Of a DNA stretch of 64,000 nucleotides, positions 8,817-15,968 are shown piece after piece. Numbering within the stretch: position 1 is the first letter of the stretch; each line of letters opens with the position of its first letter. This stretch comes from Cognatitamlana onchidii (GTDB lineage: Bacteria; Bacteroidota; Bacteroidia; Flavobacteriales; Flavobacteriaceae). The stretch is from positions 1-64,000 of the forward strand of contig NZ_SRWZ01000008.1 of assembly GCF_004804355.1 (NCBI RefSeq), read 5' to 3'. The position numbers were made by a program, and so were the translations under genes. A model generated the notes under the pieces. The model did not search any database. It had not been told where the DNA came from and was given only the letters and a program-made list of their open reading frames with translations.

Positions 8817-8903
8817 AAGCCGTCTAGAAATTTATCATGCCAATATATACATTAATTAAGAAGAATAACAACAATTTTTAATAATAATTTCCTTGAGTTC
8901 TAT

Positions 8904-8933
8904 TTGCTTAAAGTAATATTGTTTTTATATTTG
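8904..8933 (+). promoter_or_regulatory. Promoter of tRNA-Met (Bacteroidota consensus)
   Basis: TTG at 8904-8906, exactly 19 bases, then TATATTTG at 8926-8933. The geometry is identical to the HU promoter. The tRNA begins 15 bases after the -7 box. Confidence 0.75.
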
Positions 8934-8948
8934 CACCCGTTAAAACAA

Positions 8949-9022
8949 GGCGAGGTAGCTCAGTTGGTTAGAGCGTCGGATTCATAACCCGGAGGTCTCG
9001 AGTTCAAATCTCGATCTCGCTA
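8949..9022 (+). tRNA. tRNA-Met (CAT anticodon)
   Basis: A 74-base cloverleaf. The acceptor GGCGAGG pairs with TCTCGCT (G-U at 1-72 and 7-66), the D arm is GCTC...GAGC, the anticodon loop TTCATAA carries CAT, and the T arm is TCGAG-TTCAAAT-CTCGA. The discriminator is A at 9022 and CCA is not encoded. Elongator Met is the best reading; a lysidine-modified tRNA-Ile(CAT) is less likely from the stem sequences. Initiator tRNA is ruled out by the base-paired 1-72 position and lack of the three G-C pairs in the anticodon stem. Confidence 0.93.
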
Positions 9023-9045
9023 CAAAACTTAAGTAAGTAATCAAG

Positions 9046-9075
9046 CGGTTTAGTCTTCACTAAACCGTTTTTTTT
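9046..9075 (+). terminator. Intrinsic terminator after tRNA-Met
   Basis: Stem CGGTTTAGT (9046-9054) with ACTAAACCG (9059-9067), loop CTTC, then eight T. The following stretch to 9483 has no gene; it holds only a -7-like box and an inverted repeat before the next small gene. Confidence 0.9.
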
Positions 9076-9436
9076 GCTTAGTTCAAAACAAACTCTTAAA
9101 TTTCTTTGCCATATTGATAAGCATGCATACGCTTTGTAAAAAAGTCAAATTTTTCAACTCTAAAATTTAATTGGCCATTAGTTAGCTTTAATAATTGTCA
9201 ATGTCTCGAAAAATAATATTGAACTAAAAAAAGGTACCTCCATATATTCTTAGAATAGTTTTGTAAATATTATACACGAATATGGCACAGACTAGAAACA
9301 CATAGGATTGCTTTTGAACCACAGCTCAACTAAAAGCCACTAAAGCTTATACCATATACTAAAAAGTGGTTTTAATTATATTAAAAAAACCTCTTAACTT
9401 GTAGGATTTTAAGTATATTTGAAAGTGTGCACATTT

Positions 9437-9462
9437 GGGATATAAGCTGGCATGTATATCCC
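9437..9462. repeat. Inverted repeat GGGATATA / TATATCCC in leader of small membrane gene
   Basis: Perfect 8-bp arms (9437-9444 and 9455-9462) with a 10-base spacer. They sit between a -7-like box TATATTTG at 9414-9421 and the ATG at 9484, so in the mRNA leader. This could be an operator or an RNA hairpin. Confidence 0.4.
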
Positions 9463-9483
9463 TGTGTTGGCTAACATTAAAAA

Positions 9484-9900
9484 ATGAAAATACGATACAA
9501 GAAGAAGCAAGTAAAGTTAATTTTAATTATGGGAATAGTTTCGCTCATATATGGAATTATACATGTTATTTTCAATGAAGATATGAATTCGTTTGACTAT
9601 GTTTGGTTTGTTTTTTCAGGGATTTCATTAATAATGTATTTCTATGAAAAAAAGGAAAAGTATTTAACTCTTGAAAACGGAATTATAAAGCAAAATTGGC
9701 CTTTTGGAAAAAAAATGAATCTAAATGAAATAAAACGAATTAGGCATTTTGCTGGAGATTATATTCTGGAATCCAAAAATAAAGAACTGACAATAAATAT
9801 TCAATCAATAGATGAGGAAGCAATGTTGGAATTGAAAACGGAATTGAAAAAACTGAATGCTGAATGGAGTAAAAAAAATGATTTACCAAAACCGGAATAA
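9484..9900 (+). CDS. Small membrane protein, unknown function
   Basis: A 138-residue protein not assigned to a named family. It has a basic start (MKIRYKKKQVK), two membrane segments at about residues 11-30 and 40-55, and a cytoplasmic half of about 80 residues, probably beta-rich (KYLTLENGIIKQNWPFG), with the look of a bacterial PH-like domain. Such two-helix plus PH-like proteins are common as single accessory genes in flavobacteria. It stands alone between the tRNA and a Crp/Fnr gene. Its leader carries the inverted repeat at 9437-9462. Confidence 0.6.
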   Translation: MKIRYKKKQVKLILIMGIVSLIYGIIHVIFNEDMNSFDYVWFVFSGISLIMYFYEKKEKYLTLENGIIKQNWPFGKKMNLNEIKRIRHFAGDYILESKNKELTINIQSIDEEAMLELKTELKKLNAEWSKKNDLPKPE

Positions 9901-10028
9901 AAGAATTGCTAGTTTTAGCTAAACCAAAGTTAGTTGCTCGTTCGCTAGCTTCTGATTTTCCTTCAAAAAATTAATACTCCCCCACAAACACCAAACTTCC
10001 TTATACAAACACGTTAACTTCAATTAAA

Positions 10029-10592
10029 ATGACCCACCCTTTAAGAAAGCATATTGAGGAAGTAATTAGCCTTACAGATGAGGAATTTAACTTTGTTTTG
10101 AGTCATTTTAAGCCCGTTAATAAACGTAAACATCAATACATTGTTCAAGAAGGAGAAATTGTAGATAAAGAATACTGGATACTAAAAGGATGTTTAAAAA
10201 GTTATTTTATTGACAGCACAGGTAAAGAGCATATTCTTCAATTTGGAATGGAAAATTGGTGGATTACAGATTATGAATCTTTTGTAAAACAGACCAAATC
10301 TAAAACTTCTATAGACTGCATAGAAGACAGTGAATTACTCTATATATCATTTGAAGATAGAGATAAACTAACTTCTCAAATGCATAAAATGGAGCGTTTT
10401 TGGGCCAAGAAAAGTAAAATTGGTCGTATTGCTCTTCAAAATAGGATTCTGTCGTTGTTACAAAATTCAGCTAAGGAGAGATACGAGTTACTGCTAAAAC
10501 AATATCCCAAGCTTTTTCAACGTGTTCCCAAAAAAATGATTGCTGCTTATTTAGGTGTTTCCAGAGAAACACTTAGTAGGTTAAACCCTTAG
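10029..10592 (+). CDS. Crp/Fnr family transcriptional regulator (first)
   Basis: A 187-residue regulator: a cyclic-nucleotide-binding-like beta barrel (about residues 25-115, with IVQEGEIVDKEYWILKG), a long dimer helix, and a C-terminal HTH with VPKKMIAAYLGVSRETLSRL. There is no Cys set for an Fe-S cluster as in FNR, so the signal is unknown. The chain ends very soon after the recognition helix, as usual in Bacteroidota. It is directly upstream of a tautomerase-SDR operon whose promoter region carries Crp-like dyads (10617-10644), so it probably controls these genes. Confidence 0.85.
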   Translation: MTHPLRKHIEEVISLTDEEFNFVLSHFKPVNKRKHQYIVQEGEIVDKEYWILKGCLKSYFIDSTGKEHILQFGMENWWITDYESFVKQTKSKTSIDCIEDSELLYISFEDRDKLTSQMHKMERFWAKKSKIGRIALQNRILSLLQNSAKERYELLLKQYPKLFQRVPKKMIAAYLGVSRETLSRLNP

Positions 10593-10616
10593 CATTGTTG
10601 TTTCTATTATCACCAT

Positions 10617-10644
10617 TGTGACCTATATCACTTTAAACAAGTGA
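10617..10644 (+). promoter_or_regulatory. Crp/Fnr-like operator (overlapping dyads)
   Basis: TGTGA at 10617, six bases, then TCACT at 10628. This resembles the classical CRP half-site arrangement. It overlaps a second perfect dyad: TCACTT (10628-10633), five bases, AAGTGA (10639-10644). It lies about 40-60 bases before a -7-like box ending in TTTG at 10681-10684, ahead of the tautomerase gene and just after a Crp/Fnr gene. Confidence 0.5.
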
Positions 10645-10711
10645 CAAACCTCCTTTCTAAAAAAACAGGTACGCATCATCTTTGTATGACACTTAATTTA
10701 ATAAAAAAGTT

Positions 10712-10906
10712 ATGCCATACATTAACATTAGAGTTACTGAGGAACAAGTAACACAAGAACAAAAACGTCTATTAATAGAAGGTGCCACTAAACTTGTTAT
10801 TGACATCCTTAACAAGAACCCACAAACAACTCATGTGGTAATTGATGAAATACCAACTGGAAATTGGGGAGTAAATGGTAAACAATATCTAGGAACAAAA
10901 AAATAA
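10712..10906 (+). CDS. 4-oxalocrotonate tautomerase family protein
   Basis: A 64-residue tautomerase-superfamily subunit. Pro2, which becomes the N-terminal catalytic base after Met removal, is present in MPYINIRV. The rest has the usual beta-alpha-beta layout with TTHVVIDEIPTGNWGVNGK, as in 4-OT and DmpI-like proteins, which act as hexamers. The substrate is unknown; ketonised unsaturated acids or detoxification of electrophiles are possible. It is 5 bases upstream of an SDR gene and follows a Crp/Fnr regulator with a dyad-bearing promoter. Confidence 0.85.
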   Translation: MPYINIRVTEEQVTQEQKRLLIEGATKLVIDILNKNPQTTHVVIDEIPTGNWGVNGKQYLGTKK

Positions 10907-10911
10907 AAGAA

Positions 10912-11655
10912 ATGAAAAACAAAACCGTAATCATAACAGGGGCGTCAACAGGAATAGGTAAAGAAATTGCTAAATATTTTATTGCACGAAAAAGCAATGT
11001 TGTCATGAACTCCTTTAATGAAGATAATTTAATTAAAGCGTTCAACGATTTGGGAGCCCCCTCCAATGCTACGTATTTGGCTGGTGATATTAGCAAACAA
11101 AAAACGAGCAAAAAACTTGCTGCTTTAGCTAAAGAAAAGTTTAATTCTGTAGATGTGTTAATAAATAATGCTGGAGTATTTGCTCCAAAACCATTTTTAG
11201 ATGTTGAAGAAAAAGATTTAGATCTTTATCTTGGTGTGAACTTAAAGGGGACCTATTTTACCTCTCAAGCGGTTATCCCACAAATGTTGAAACAACAAAA
11301 TGGTTCAATAATAAACATAGGAACCGTTTTAGTAGATCATGCCATAGATGGATTTCCTGCAACTGCACCTTTAACAAGCAAAGGAGCTATTCATTCTTTA
11401 ACCAGACAATTAGCCGCTGAATTTGGAAAAAACAATATTAGGATAAATACAATTGCTCCAGGAATTATTAGAAGTCCATTACAAGGAAAAATAGGAATTG
11501 AGAATGCAGACAGCTTAGCTGGATTACATTTGCTAAACAGAATTGGAGAAGCCATAGAAATTGCCGAAGCTGCTTACTATCTAGCCTCTTCAAATTTTAT
11601 AACAGGAGAAACAATTAACATAGCTGGTGGACATACAGTGGGCCACGCAATCTAA
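10912..11655 (+). CDS. SDR family oxidoreductase
   Basis: A 247-residue classical short-chain dehydrogenase/reductase. It has the TGASTGIG cofactor loop at residues 9-16, the NNAG motif near 87-90, and a C-terminal GETINIAGGHTVG. In the active-site region the usual Y-x-x-x-K is replaced: APLTSKGAIHSLTRQ has Thr-Ser-Lys, so the catalytic Tyr seems to be missing or replaced by Leu/Thr while Lys is kept. This may change the activity or point to a non-classical catalyst. It lies in an operon with the tautomerase and the NTF2-like gene. Confidence 0.8.
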   Translation: MKNKTVIITGASTGIGKEIAKYFIARKSNVVMNSFNEDNLIKAFNDLGAPSNATYLAGDISKQKTSKKLAALAKEKFNSVDVLINNAGVFAPKPFLDVEEKDLDLYLGVNLKGTYFTSQAVIPQMLKQQNGSIINIGTVLVDHAIDGFPATAPLTSKGAIHSLTRQLAAEFGKNNIRINTIAPGIIRSPLQGKIGIENADSLAGLHLLNRIGEAIEIAEAAYYLASSNFITGETINIAGGHTVGHAI

Positions 11656-11666
11656 AAAAAAATAGT

Positions 11667-12035
11667 ATGTATAAGGAAAGTATTAAAGAAATTGAAGGTG
11701 TAATTACCAATTATTTTGATGGGATTTTTTACGGGAATGTAACCAAACTTAAAGCTTGTTTTCTTGAAAATGCGGCTATATATGGGGATATAAAAGGTGT
11801 TGAATATTTAAAAAACATCTACGAATATCTTGAAGGGGTAAAAAACCGACAAAGTCCAAATGATTTAAATGAGACTTTCAAAATGAAAATCATAGGCATA
11901 GATGTAATGGGAAAAATTGCAATTGCCAAATTACACGTCCCAATGTTAGGGTATAATTACTACGACTACTTATCATTGGCTAAAGTTAATAATAATTGGA
12001 AAATCGTAAATAAATTATTCACGCATGAAGAATAG
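11667..12035 (+). CDS. NTF2-like / putative lumazine-binding family protein
   Basis: A 122-residue cytoplasmic protein of the SnoaL/NTF2-like fold, close to the Lumazine_bd_2 group often found next to SDR genes in Bacteroidota. Seen are the opening helix EGVITNYFDGIFYGNVTKL, the F-x-E-N-A-A-I-Y-G-D segment, and the last strand NNWKIVNKLFTHE. It may bind or convert a small aromatic or keto compound (inference). It is 11 bases after the SDR gene and is followed by a strong terminator, closing the three-gene operon. Confidence 0.75.
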   Translation: MYKESIKEIEGVITNYFDGIFYGNVTKLKACFLENAAIYGDIKGVEYLKNIYEYLEGVKNRQSPNDLNETFKMKIIGIDVMGKIAIAKLHVPMLGYNYYDYLSLAKVNNNWKIVNKLFTHEE

Positions 12036-12066
12036 ATAAACAATTGCTATAAACTATGAAGGCAAT

Positions 12067-12099
12067 AGCGGTTCGAGTAGAACTCGAACCGCTTTCTTA
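12067..12099 (+). terminator. Intrinsic terminator after NTF2-like gene
   Basis: Perfect 12-bp stem AGCGGTTCGAGT (12067-12078) with ACTCGAACCGCT (12082-12093), a three-base loop, then a T-rich TTCTT. The remaining intergenic bases to 12368 show nothing recognisable. Confidence 0.85.
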
Positions 12100-12368
12100 T
12101 AAAATTAATTATCTTGTAATATTAAGCTTATTGCGTTTTAATCTGCTACTACTTTTATACTAACCGATGAAATTCAGCAACCACCGACACCTAAAATACC
12201 TTAACTACAACTATTTTCTATTAAACAATCTCCAAAAGCAAGACGAATTATAACTAACACACCGCTAGACGGCTTCACGTTTATTTATCATCCACTTTTA
12301 TTATCTTCGTTATCGGAGACAAACGGCCTTTAACAGTGAGTTAGGGGCTATTATAAAAGAACTTCTTC

Positions 12369-13115
12369 ATGAAAAGGCTTCAGTACATTTTAATTATTAT
12401 CTCGTTATTATTTGGTACAAAGTCGTTTGGACAAAGTTATCAAGACACCCTTAAAGTTCTTTTTGTGGGCAACAGTTATACTTATAGATCTAATATACCT
12501 CATTTGGTTTCATTAATTTCAGATTTTACACAAACCAAACTAATAACATCAAAGAGTGCCGCAGGAGGAGCTAAATTGAGTGACCATTGGAGAGGCAATA
12601 AAGGATTAAAAACTTTGGAATTAATTAATAATGGCAATTATGATATTGTTATTCTTCAAGATCAAAGCATGAGTGCCATTCAACAACCCGACAGTTTATT
12701 ATTTTATTCTAAAAAATTCTCGGATTACATAAGAAAGCATGGCGCTCGACCTTATTTATATGCTACATGGGCGCGGAAAAAGGTGCCTCAATATCAAAAG
12801 ATAATAACAGACGTTTATGCCCAAGCAGCAAGAAAAAATAATATTGGTATTGTACCAGTTGGTGAGTCTTGGAAATTGGCTCAAACGCATAGGCCCACAA
12901 TAGAATTGTATCACCAAGATGGTAGTCACCAATCTCCTTTAGGAGGATTTTTAACAGCTTGCACATTTGTAAAAGAACTATCAACAGAAATACCTGAACA
13001 ATTACCACGGTATTATAAAACAACTGATGAGAATGGAGAATCTGTTGAACTTTTAGTTCTAGATCCACTCGATGTTGTTTTTTGCTTGAAGGTAGTAAAT
13101 GACATGTATAAATAA
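12369..13115 (+). CDS. Secreted SGNH/GDSL-like hydrolase
   Basis: A 248-residue exported protein: signal peptide to about residue 21 (SLLFGTKSFGQ), then an SGNH-hydrolase pattern. Block I is VLFVGNSYT with the nucleophile Ser, block III-like DIVILQDQS, and the C-terminal DGSHQSPLGG with the Asp-x-x-His pair. It resembles the DUF4886-type SGNH proteins of Bacteroidota. Ester or acetyl removal from sugars is a likely activity, but the substrate is not known. It stands alone between two regulator operons; no link to the distant PUL is visible. Confidence 0.7.
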   Translation: MKRLQYILIIISLLFGTKSFGQSYQDTLKVLFVGNSYTYRSNIPHLVSLISDFTQTKLITSKSAAGGAKLSDHWRGNKGLKTLELINNGNYDIVILQDQSMSAIQQPDSLLFYSKKFSDYIRKHGARPYLYATWARKKVPQYQKIITDVYAQAARKNNIGIVPVGESWKLAQTHRPTIELYHQDGSHQSPLGGFLTACTFVKELSTEIPEQLPRYYKTTDENGESVELLVLDPLDVVFCLKVVNDMYK

Positions 13116-13363
13116 CTATGCCTATCAAAGAAGTATAAAATGATTGCGAGGTTCTAGCCAACCCAGAAAACCCTGTAGGTTTCCCTTTAGTTCCCTCCAA
13201 TTTTGGTAAATTAGCTACTTAATCAAATAACTATCCTCACGCCTTCCAATGTAATACATTCCTTTATAAAACTAACCAAGACAAGCTCACAACTACTTTT
13301 AGTAGGGAGTTGACTAACCTTATAAAAAAACGCACAGCAAACAATAAAATAGAGCTAATAGAA

Positions 13364-13945
13364 ATGAATATTGAAAAAACACTAAATAACATTGAAGCAG
13401 CTTATTCACCTCTAACTTATAAATGCCAGCAAGAATTTATTTCTAGTTCAAAACTAATTACCTATAGCAAAGGAGAGACTGTTGTTCGTGAAGGGCAATA
13501 TTCTAAAAAAGCATATTTAATTATTGAAGGTTGTGCAAGAGCTTATTATTTGAAAGGAGGAAAAGACATCTCTGATTGGTTTACATTTGAAAATCAATTT
13601 ATGGCATCTATTGTTAGTTTTTTTAGTAATCAACCTAGTCCGCATTATGTTGAATTTATAGAGAACTCTACAGTTCTTGAGTTCTCAAAAGATACAGTCG
13701 ACATACTTTCAAGCAATTTTCATGATTTCGAACGATTCATTAGTAAAGTAGTAACAGAAACCATGTTGGGGCTTTGTGAAAGATTGCATACAATTCAATT
13801 TTCAAAGGCCGAGGAAAGGTATCAGAACTTGACAAGTATTTACCCAGACATTACACAAAGAATACCACTAACACATATTGCTTCTTATTTAGGAATTACA
13901 CTCGAAACCTTAAGTAGAATTCGCAACCCTAAAGTTCGAATTTGA
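13364..13945 (+). CDS. Crp/Fnr family transcriptional regulator (second)
   Basis: A regulator of 193 residues from the ATG at 13364. A TTG 54 bases upstream would add 18 residues but falls outside the usual family length. The sensor barrel contains ETVVREGQYSKKAYLIIEG and the C-terminal HTH is IPLTHIASYLGITLETLSRIR. No Cys cluster for Fe-S is seen. It is not closely like the first regulator at 10029 beyond family level. A perfect FNR-type palindrome starts at its stop codon, in front of the following four-gene operon, which is its probable target. Confidence 0.82.
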   Translation: MNIEKTLNNIEAAYSPLTYKCQQEFISSSKLITYSKGETVVREGQYSKKAYLIIEGCARAYYLKGGKDISDWFTFENQFMASIVSFFSNQPSPHYVEFIENSTVLEFSKDTVDILSSNFHDFERFISKVVTETMLGLCERLHTIQFSKAEERYQNLTSIYPDITQRIPLTHIASYLGITLETLSRIRNPKVRI

Positions 13946-13955
13946 TTTATATCAA
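13942..13955 (+). promoter_or_regulatory. FNR-type palindrome TTGAT-N4-ATCAA
   Basis: A perfect match to the classical FNR/Crp-box consensus, overlapping the stop codon of a Crp/Fnr gene. The -7-like box (GACCTTTG, one mismatch) ends at 13985. If transcription starts about six bases later, the dyad centre is near -42, the class II activator position. Confidence 0.6.
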
Positions 13956-14000
13956 ATGATATGACTTCCATTAAAATGACCTTTGTAAAAAGATTTAAAA

Positions 14001-14324
14001 ATGGAAGATTTAAACAGTCATCAAAAATCGGTTTTTGGCTCTTGGTGGGAAGCTATTAGAAAATGGTTTTATCCAGCTTGGTTAATTTATGAAACCTCGT
14101 TACGCTTCTATGAATATGCGTTTGGGGTAAGTAACTATTTTATTAACCAACATGAGCGTATTGGCGAACTCTTTGCTCAAATTTTAGCTATTACTTCTGG
14201 GGTAGCAACATTTTTAATCTGCACATTTTATTTAACACTCCCTGCCTCTATTACGCTCTTTAAGTTTTTTAAAGAGGATAAACTTACAAACCCATTTTTA
14301 CGCAAAATAAAAAAATACTTCTAA
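14001..14324 (+). CDS. Small membrane-associated protein, unknown
   Basis: A 107-residue protein of no recognised family. It has an aromatic amphipathic N-terminal half (SWWEAIRKWFYPAWLIYETS) and one clear membrane segment at about residues 65-92 (ILAITSGVATFLICTFYLTL), ending in a basic tail (RKIKKYF). It is first in a four-gene operon (gaps 16, 17 and 7 bases) with two multi-helix membrane proteins and a flavodoxin-fold reductase, downstream of a Crp/Fnr gene and its FNR-like box. A role in membrane redox or stress is possible but unproven. Confidence 0.55.
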   Translation: MEDLNSHQKSVFGSWWEAIRKWFYPAWLIYETSLRFYEYAFGVSNYFINQHERIGELFAQILAITSGVATFLICTFYLTLPASITLFKFFKEDKLTNPFLRKIKKYF

Positions 14325-14340
14325 TTCAAAATTTTAACAA

Positions 14341-14727
14341 ATGAAAAGATTATACATAAAAATAGCTGGTATAATAAATCTTCTAGGAGCAATTCTTCAT
14401 ACCATAGGTGGGCAAATGGAATTGGTTAACCCTCTTTTAGATAGCAATATTAGTATTCAACAAAAAAGCGAATTAACTGGGGCGTGGCATATAGTAACCA
14501 TCCTTTTATTTATGACTTCTTATATCATCTTGAAAGTAGGATTTTTAAAAGACAGTAGTCAAGAAAAAGAACAACTTAAATCTATAGCTTTTCTTTATAT
14601 TTTATCAGGAATTCCATTTATAATTACTAGTTATATATACAATGTTAATGCATTCCAATGGATATTACTAATGCCTATTGGTATCCTAGTTTTCAAAGGA
14701 TTACAAAAACCATCCACCAATAAGTAA
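14341..14727 (+). CDS. Four-helix membrane protein, unknown (first)
   Basis: A 128-residue integral membrane protein with four predicted helices: about residues 8-24, 46-66, 79-98 and 102-119. The N-terminal LLGAILHTIGGQMELVNPLL, with His near the end of helix 1, and the helix-2 start GAWHIVTILLF recall small flavobacterial membrane proteins that share a W-H pair. The next gene, 17 bases on, has the same WHLT pattern, so the two are likely homologues. They may bind haem or quinone through the His residues (inference). Confidence 0.55.
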   Translation: MKRLYIKIAGIINLLGAILHTIGGQMELVNPLLDSNISIQQKSELTGAWHIVTILLFMTSYIILKVGFLKDSSQEKEQLKSIAFLYILSGIPFIITSYIYNVNAFQWILLMPIGILVFKGLQKPSTNK

Positions 14728-14744
14728 AATCTTAAAAACTTCTT

Positions 14745-15143
14745 ATGAATCAATATTTGTGGACTGCAGGAATACTATGTTTACTATTGGGATTAACTCA
14801 CTCAATTCTTGGAGAGGTTTTAATTTTTAAAAATAAAAAGGAAGGTAAAAATATAATTCCAACAATAGTAATACCTAAACTAAAGGAAAGGCATCTTAGA
14901 ATTCTTTGGGCTACTTGGCACCTAACATCTTTTTTCGGTTGGTGTATGGGCGTTATACTTATTAAAATAGCCACTATACAAACTCAAGTGCATACTGAGT
15001 TAGTACAATTCATTTTAACCTCTATAGCACTAACAATGCTCTGCTCTTCCCTTCTAGTTTTTATTGCAACAAAGGGAAAACATCTTGGATGGGCGATTTT
15101 ATTAATAATTGGAATTTTAACTCTATTAGAAACCTTAAAATAA
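14745..15143 (+). CDS. Four-helix membrane protein, unknown (second)
   Basis: A 132-residue integral membrane protein with helices at about residues 6-24, 51-73, 81-104 and 110-128. It shares with the preceding protein a first-helix His (GLTHSILGEVLIF) and a second-helix W-H pair (ATWHLTSFFGW), which suggests a diverged tandem pair from one duplication. No named family is recognised. It is followed 7 bases later by the flavodoxin-fold oxidoreductase, so the group may hand electrons to or from a quinone (inference). Confidence 0.55.
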   Translation: MNQYLWTAGILCLLLGLTHSILGEVLIFKNKKEGKNIIPTIVIPKLKERHLRILWATWHLTSFFGWCMGVILIKIATIQTQVHTELVQFILTSIALTMLCSSLLVFIATKGKHLGWAILLIIGILTLLETLK

Positions 15144-15150
15144 TACACAA

Positions 15151-15732
15151 ATGAGTAAACGGGTAGCATTAATAATCGGTCATCCAGATAAAGAAAGCTA
15201 CAACTTCGCCATAGCACAAGCTTATAAAAAAGCTGCTGAGATCTCTGGTTTTGAAATTCAAGAAATCATTATTCAAGATTTACATTTTAATCCAAACCTT
15301 CAATTTGGATATAGAAAAAGAACCGAACTTGAACCTGATTTAATAAAAAGTCAAGAAATATTAAAATGGGCGAATCATTTAGTCTGGATTTATCCTGTAT
15401 GGTGGGGCTCTGTACCTGCAATAATGAAAGGCTTTTTAGACAGAATACTACTTCCTGGGTTCGCATTTAGTAAAAAGAAAGATTCTTTATGGTGGGATAA
15501 ACATTTTACCAATAAGACCGCTAGATTAATTTGTACCTTAGACCAACCTAGTTGGTACTATAAGTGGTTCTATTCAAGCCCTAGTCATAAAGCCATGAAA
15601 AAATTAACATTGAATTTCATTGGAGTAAAAAAAGTAAGAATTACTACTATTGGCCCTATCAGGCTTTCGAAAGAAAAGTTTAGGACAAAGTGGCTGAAAA
15701 AAGTAGAAGAATTAGGCCGGTTGGCTAAATAA
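15151..15732 (+). CDS. NAD(P)H-dependent oxidoreductase (flavodoxin-like fold, quinone reductase type)
   Basis: A 193-residue FMN/FAD-binding reductase of the Flavodoxin_2 family (NQO1/KefF/MdaB-like). Seen are the opening VALIIGHPDKESYNFAIAQA, the WANHLVWIYPVWWGSVPAI quinone/flavin segment and GFLDRILLPGFAF. It probably reduces quinones or other electrophiles by two electrons. It ends a four-gene operon after the second Crp/Fnr gene. A hairpin at 15756-15778 follows the stop. Confidence 0.85.
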   Translation: MSKRVALIIGHPDKESYNFAIAQAYKKAAEISGFEIQEIIIQDLHFNPNLQFGYRKRTELEPDLIKSQEILKWANHLVWIYPVWWGSVPAIMKGFLDRILLPGFAFSKKKDSLWWDKHFTNKTARLICTLDQPSWYYKWFYSSPSHKAMKKLTLNFIGVKKVRITTIGPIRLSKEKFRTKWLKKVEELGRLAK

Positions 15733-15755
15733 TAAAGCTGGTATATACAAATAAC

Positions 15756-15778
15756 TTTTACTGGCAATGCCAGTAAAA
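15756..15778. repeat. Hairpin TTTTACTGGCA / TGCCAGTAAAA
   Basis: Nearly perfect 23-base palindrome 24 bases after the reductase stop. It lacks a good T-run on the plus strand, so it is only a possible terminator; the same palindrome could also act leftward. Confidence 0.4.
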
Positions 15779-15901
15779 ATATCTAGCAATCGTTGAATTC
15801 AAAACCAAGCAGTTTTTTTGGAGTTCTAAACTAAACCTCGTTTCATATAACTAGTAAGGCAAGGAAACACCTTTAAGGGTTTAATAAAAATTATAAAACA
15901 C

Positions 15902-15932
15902 AAAAGTCCTTAGCTTTTAACTAAGGACTTTT
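15902..15932. terminator. Bidirectional terminator at the end of the xylose operon
   Basis: Perfect 12-bp stem AAAAGTCCTTAG (15902-15913) with CTAAGGACTTTT (15921-15932) and a 7-base loop. With A- and T-runs on either side it can work in both directions. It lies 37 bases beyond the stop of the MFS porter gene. Confidence 0.8.
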
Positions 15933-15968
15933 AAATCTATAAATTAAAAATATCTATTGGCAATAAAA

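Noticed and set aside
12763-13200. A 145-codon frame on the minus strand opposite the SGNH hydrolase gene
   Set aside because: It lies opposite a well-supported coding region with clear SGNH motifs and has no recognisable domains of its own.
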